DNA from: DASWVC01 sp036401335 | GTDB taxonomy: Bacteria > Verrucomicrobiota > Verrucomicrobiia > Chthoniobacterales > JAFAMB01 | Direction: 5' to 3' | DNA: 23,642 nt | Assembly: GCA_036401335.1 (NCBI GenBank) | Contig: DASWVC010000162.1 | Location: 1 to 23,642 of the forward strand | In this document: piece after piece, positions 23,450 through 23,642 of the stretch | How positions within the stretch are numbered: position 1 is the first letter of the stretch | Layout of the letters: every line of letters begins with the position of its first letter | The notes under the pieces: generated by a model | Seen by the model: the letters and a program-made list of their open reading frames with translations, nothing else | Told to the model about the DNA's origin: nothing | Database searches by the model: none | Translations under genes and position numbers: made by a program

Positions 23450-23481
23450 AAAGGCGCTCCGGATGGAGCGCCTTTCTTTTT
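23450..23481 (+). terminator. Intrinsic terminator after the DUF892 gene
   Basis: An 11-bp stem, AAAGGCGCTCC (23450-23460) with GGAGCGCCTTT (23465-23475), has a GGAT loop and is followed by a TCTTTTT tail. The sequence from here to 23642 shows no gene I can support. Confidence 0.9.
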
Positions 23482-23642
23482 GAGCGGCCAGCGGTCGTGA
23501 ACCACCCAGGCCGCCTTACCGGCGGCCAACCCCTGCCGGCAAATGGTGTGGTCCGAAAGTGTGCCGCTGGCCCAAATCCCTTTGTGCCGGGAGAGCCGAA
23601 CCTGAAGGCAATGAGTTCACAGTCAGACACATCTTCAAATGT

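Noticed and set aside
23424..23630. Minus-strand ORF across the DUF892 terminator
   Set aside because: It reads through a strong intrinsic terminator, has no recognisable content and no ribosome binding site.

Overview
This is a GC-rich, gene-dense chromosomal segment from a Gram-negative bacterium. The best guess is a soil or freshwater Verrucomicrobiota, inferred from a fused CobA-HemD, a PEP-CTERM surface protein, a short bS21, few Shine-Dalgarno sites, and a mix of cupin-type phosphoglucose isomerase, FGGY kinase and sorbosone-dehydrogenase-like genes. No marker in the window fixes the phylum. I see no rRNA, tRNA, CRISPR array, transposase or prophage.

Layout. 1-2205: end of hemC overlapping a cobA-hemD fusion (tetrapyrrole synthesis), closed by a bidirectional terminator facing rpsU (minus), which has a possible small coupled ORF upstream. 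2712-4250: lemA and a TPM-domain gene. 4490-6544: an aldo/keto reductase and a glutathionyl-hydroquinone reductase-like GST (both minus). 6845-8842: a PEP-CTERM protein behind an AT-rich promoter region, then a second aldo/keto reductase. 8901-11390: a secreted sorbosone/glucose dehydrogenase-like propeller protein (minus), divergent from uppP. 11543-14936: an FGGY sugar kinase (minus), divergent from a cupin phosphoglucose isomerase and a shikimate dehydrogenase-like gene. 15130-15926: two small membrane proteins, closed by a terminator whose arm lies inside the end of ackA (15974-17236, minus). 17464-19443: an ECF sigma factor facing a response regulator that is start/stop-coupled to a sensor with a DHp helix but no ATPase domain. 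19588-21679: a CgeB-like glycosyltransferase and a zinc-type alcohol dehydrogenase (minus). 21797-23414: a membrane-anchored SDR and a YciE-like ferritin-fold protein, followed by a clear terminator.

How it fits together. Much of the window is housekeeping (heme, undecaprenyl phosphate recycling, S21) plus sugar and redox metabolism (two AKRs, GST, SDR, MDR, FGGY kinase, PGI, acetate kinase). The regulatory cluster at 17.4-19.4 kb is the least ordinary part: an ECF sigma with no adjacent anti-sigma, and a kinase-like protein that appears unable to phosphorylate itself. Several intergenic DNA elements recur (GGCGCC hairpins with a TAGT loop; GTAACGG/GTGTCGG repeats), and a perfect 10-bp dyad lies between ackA and the sigma gene.
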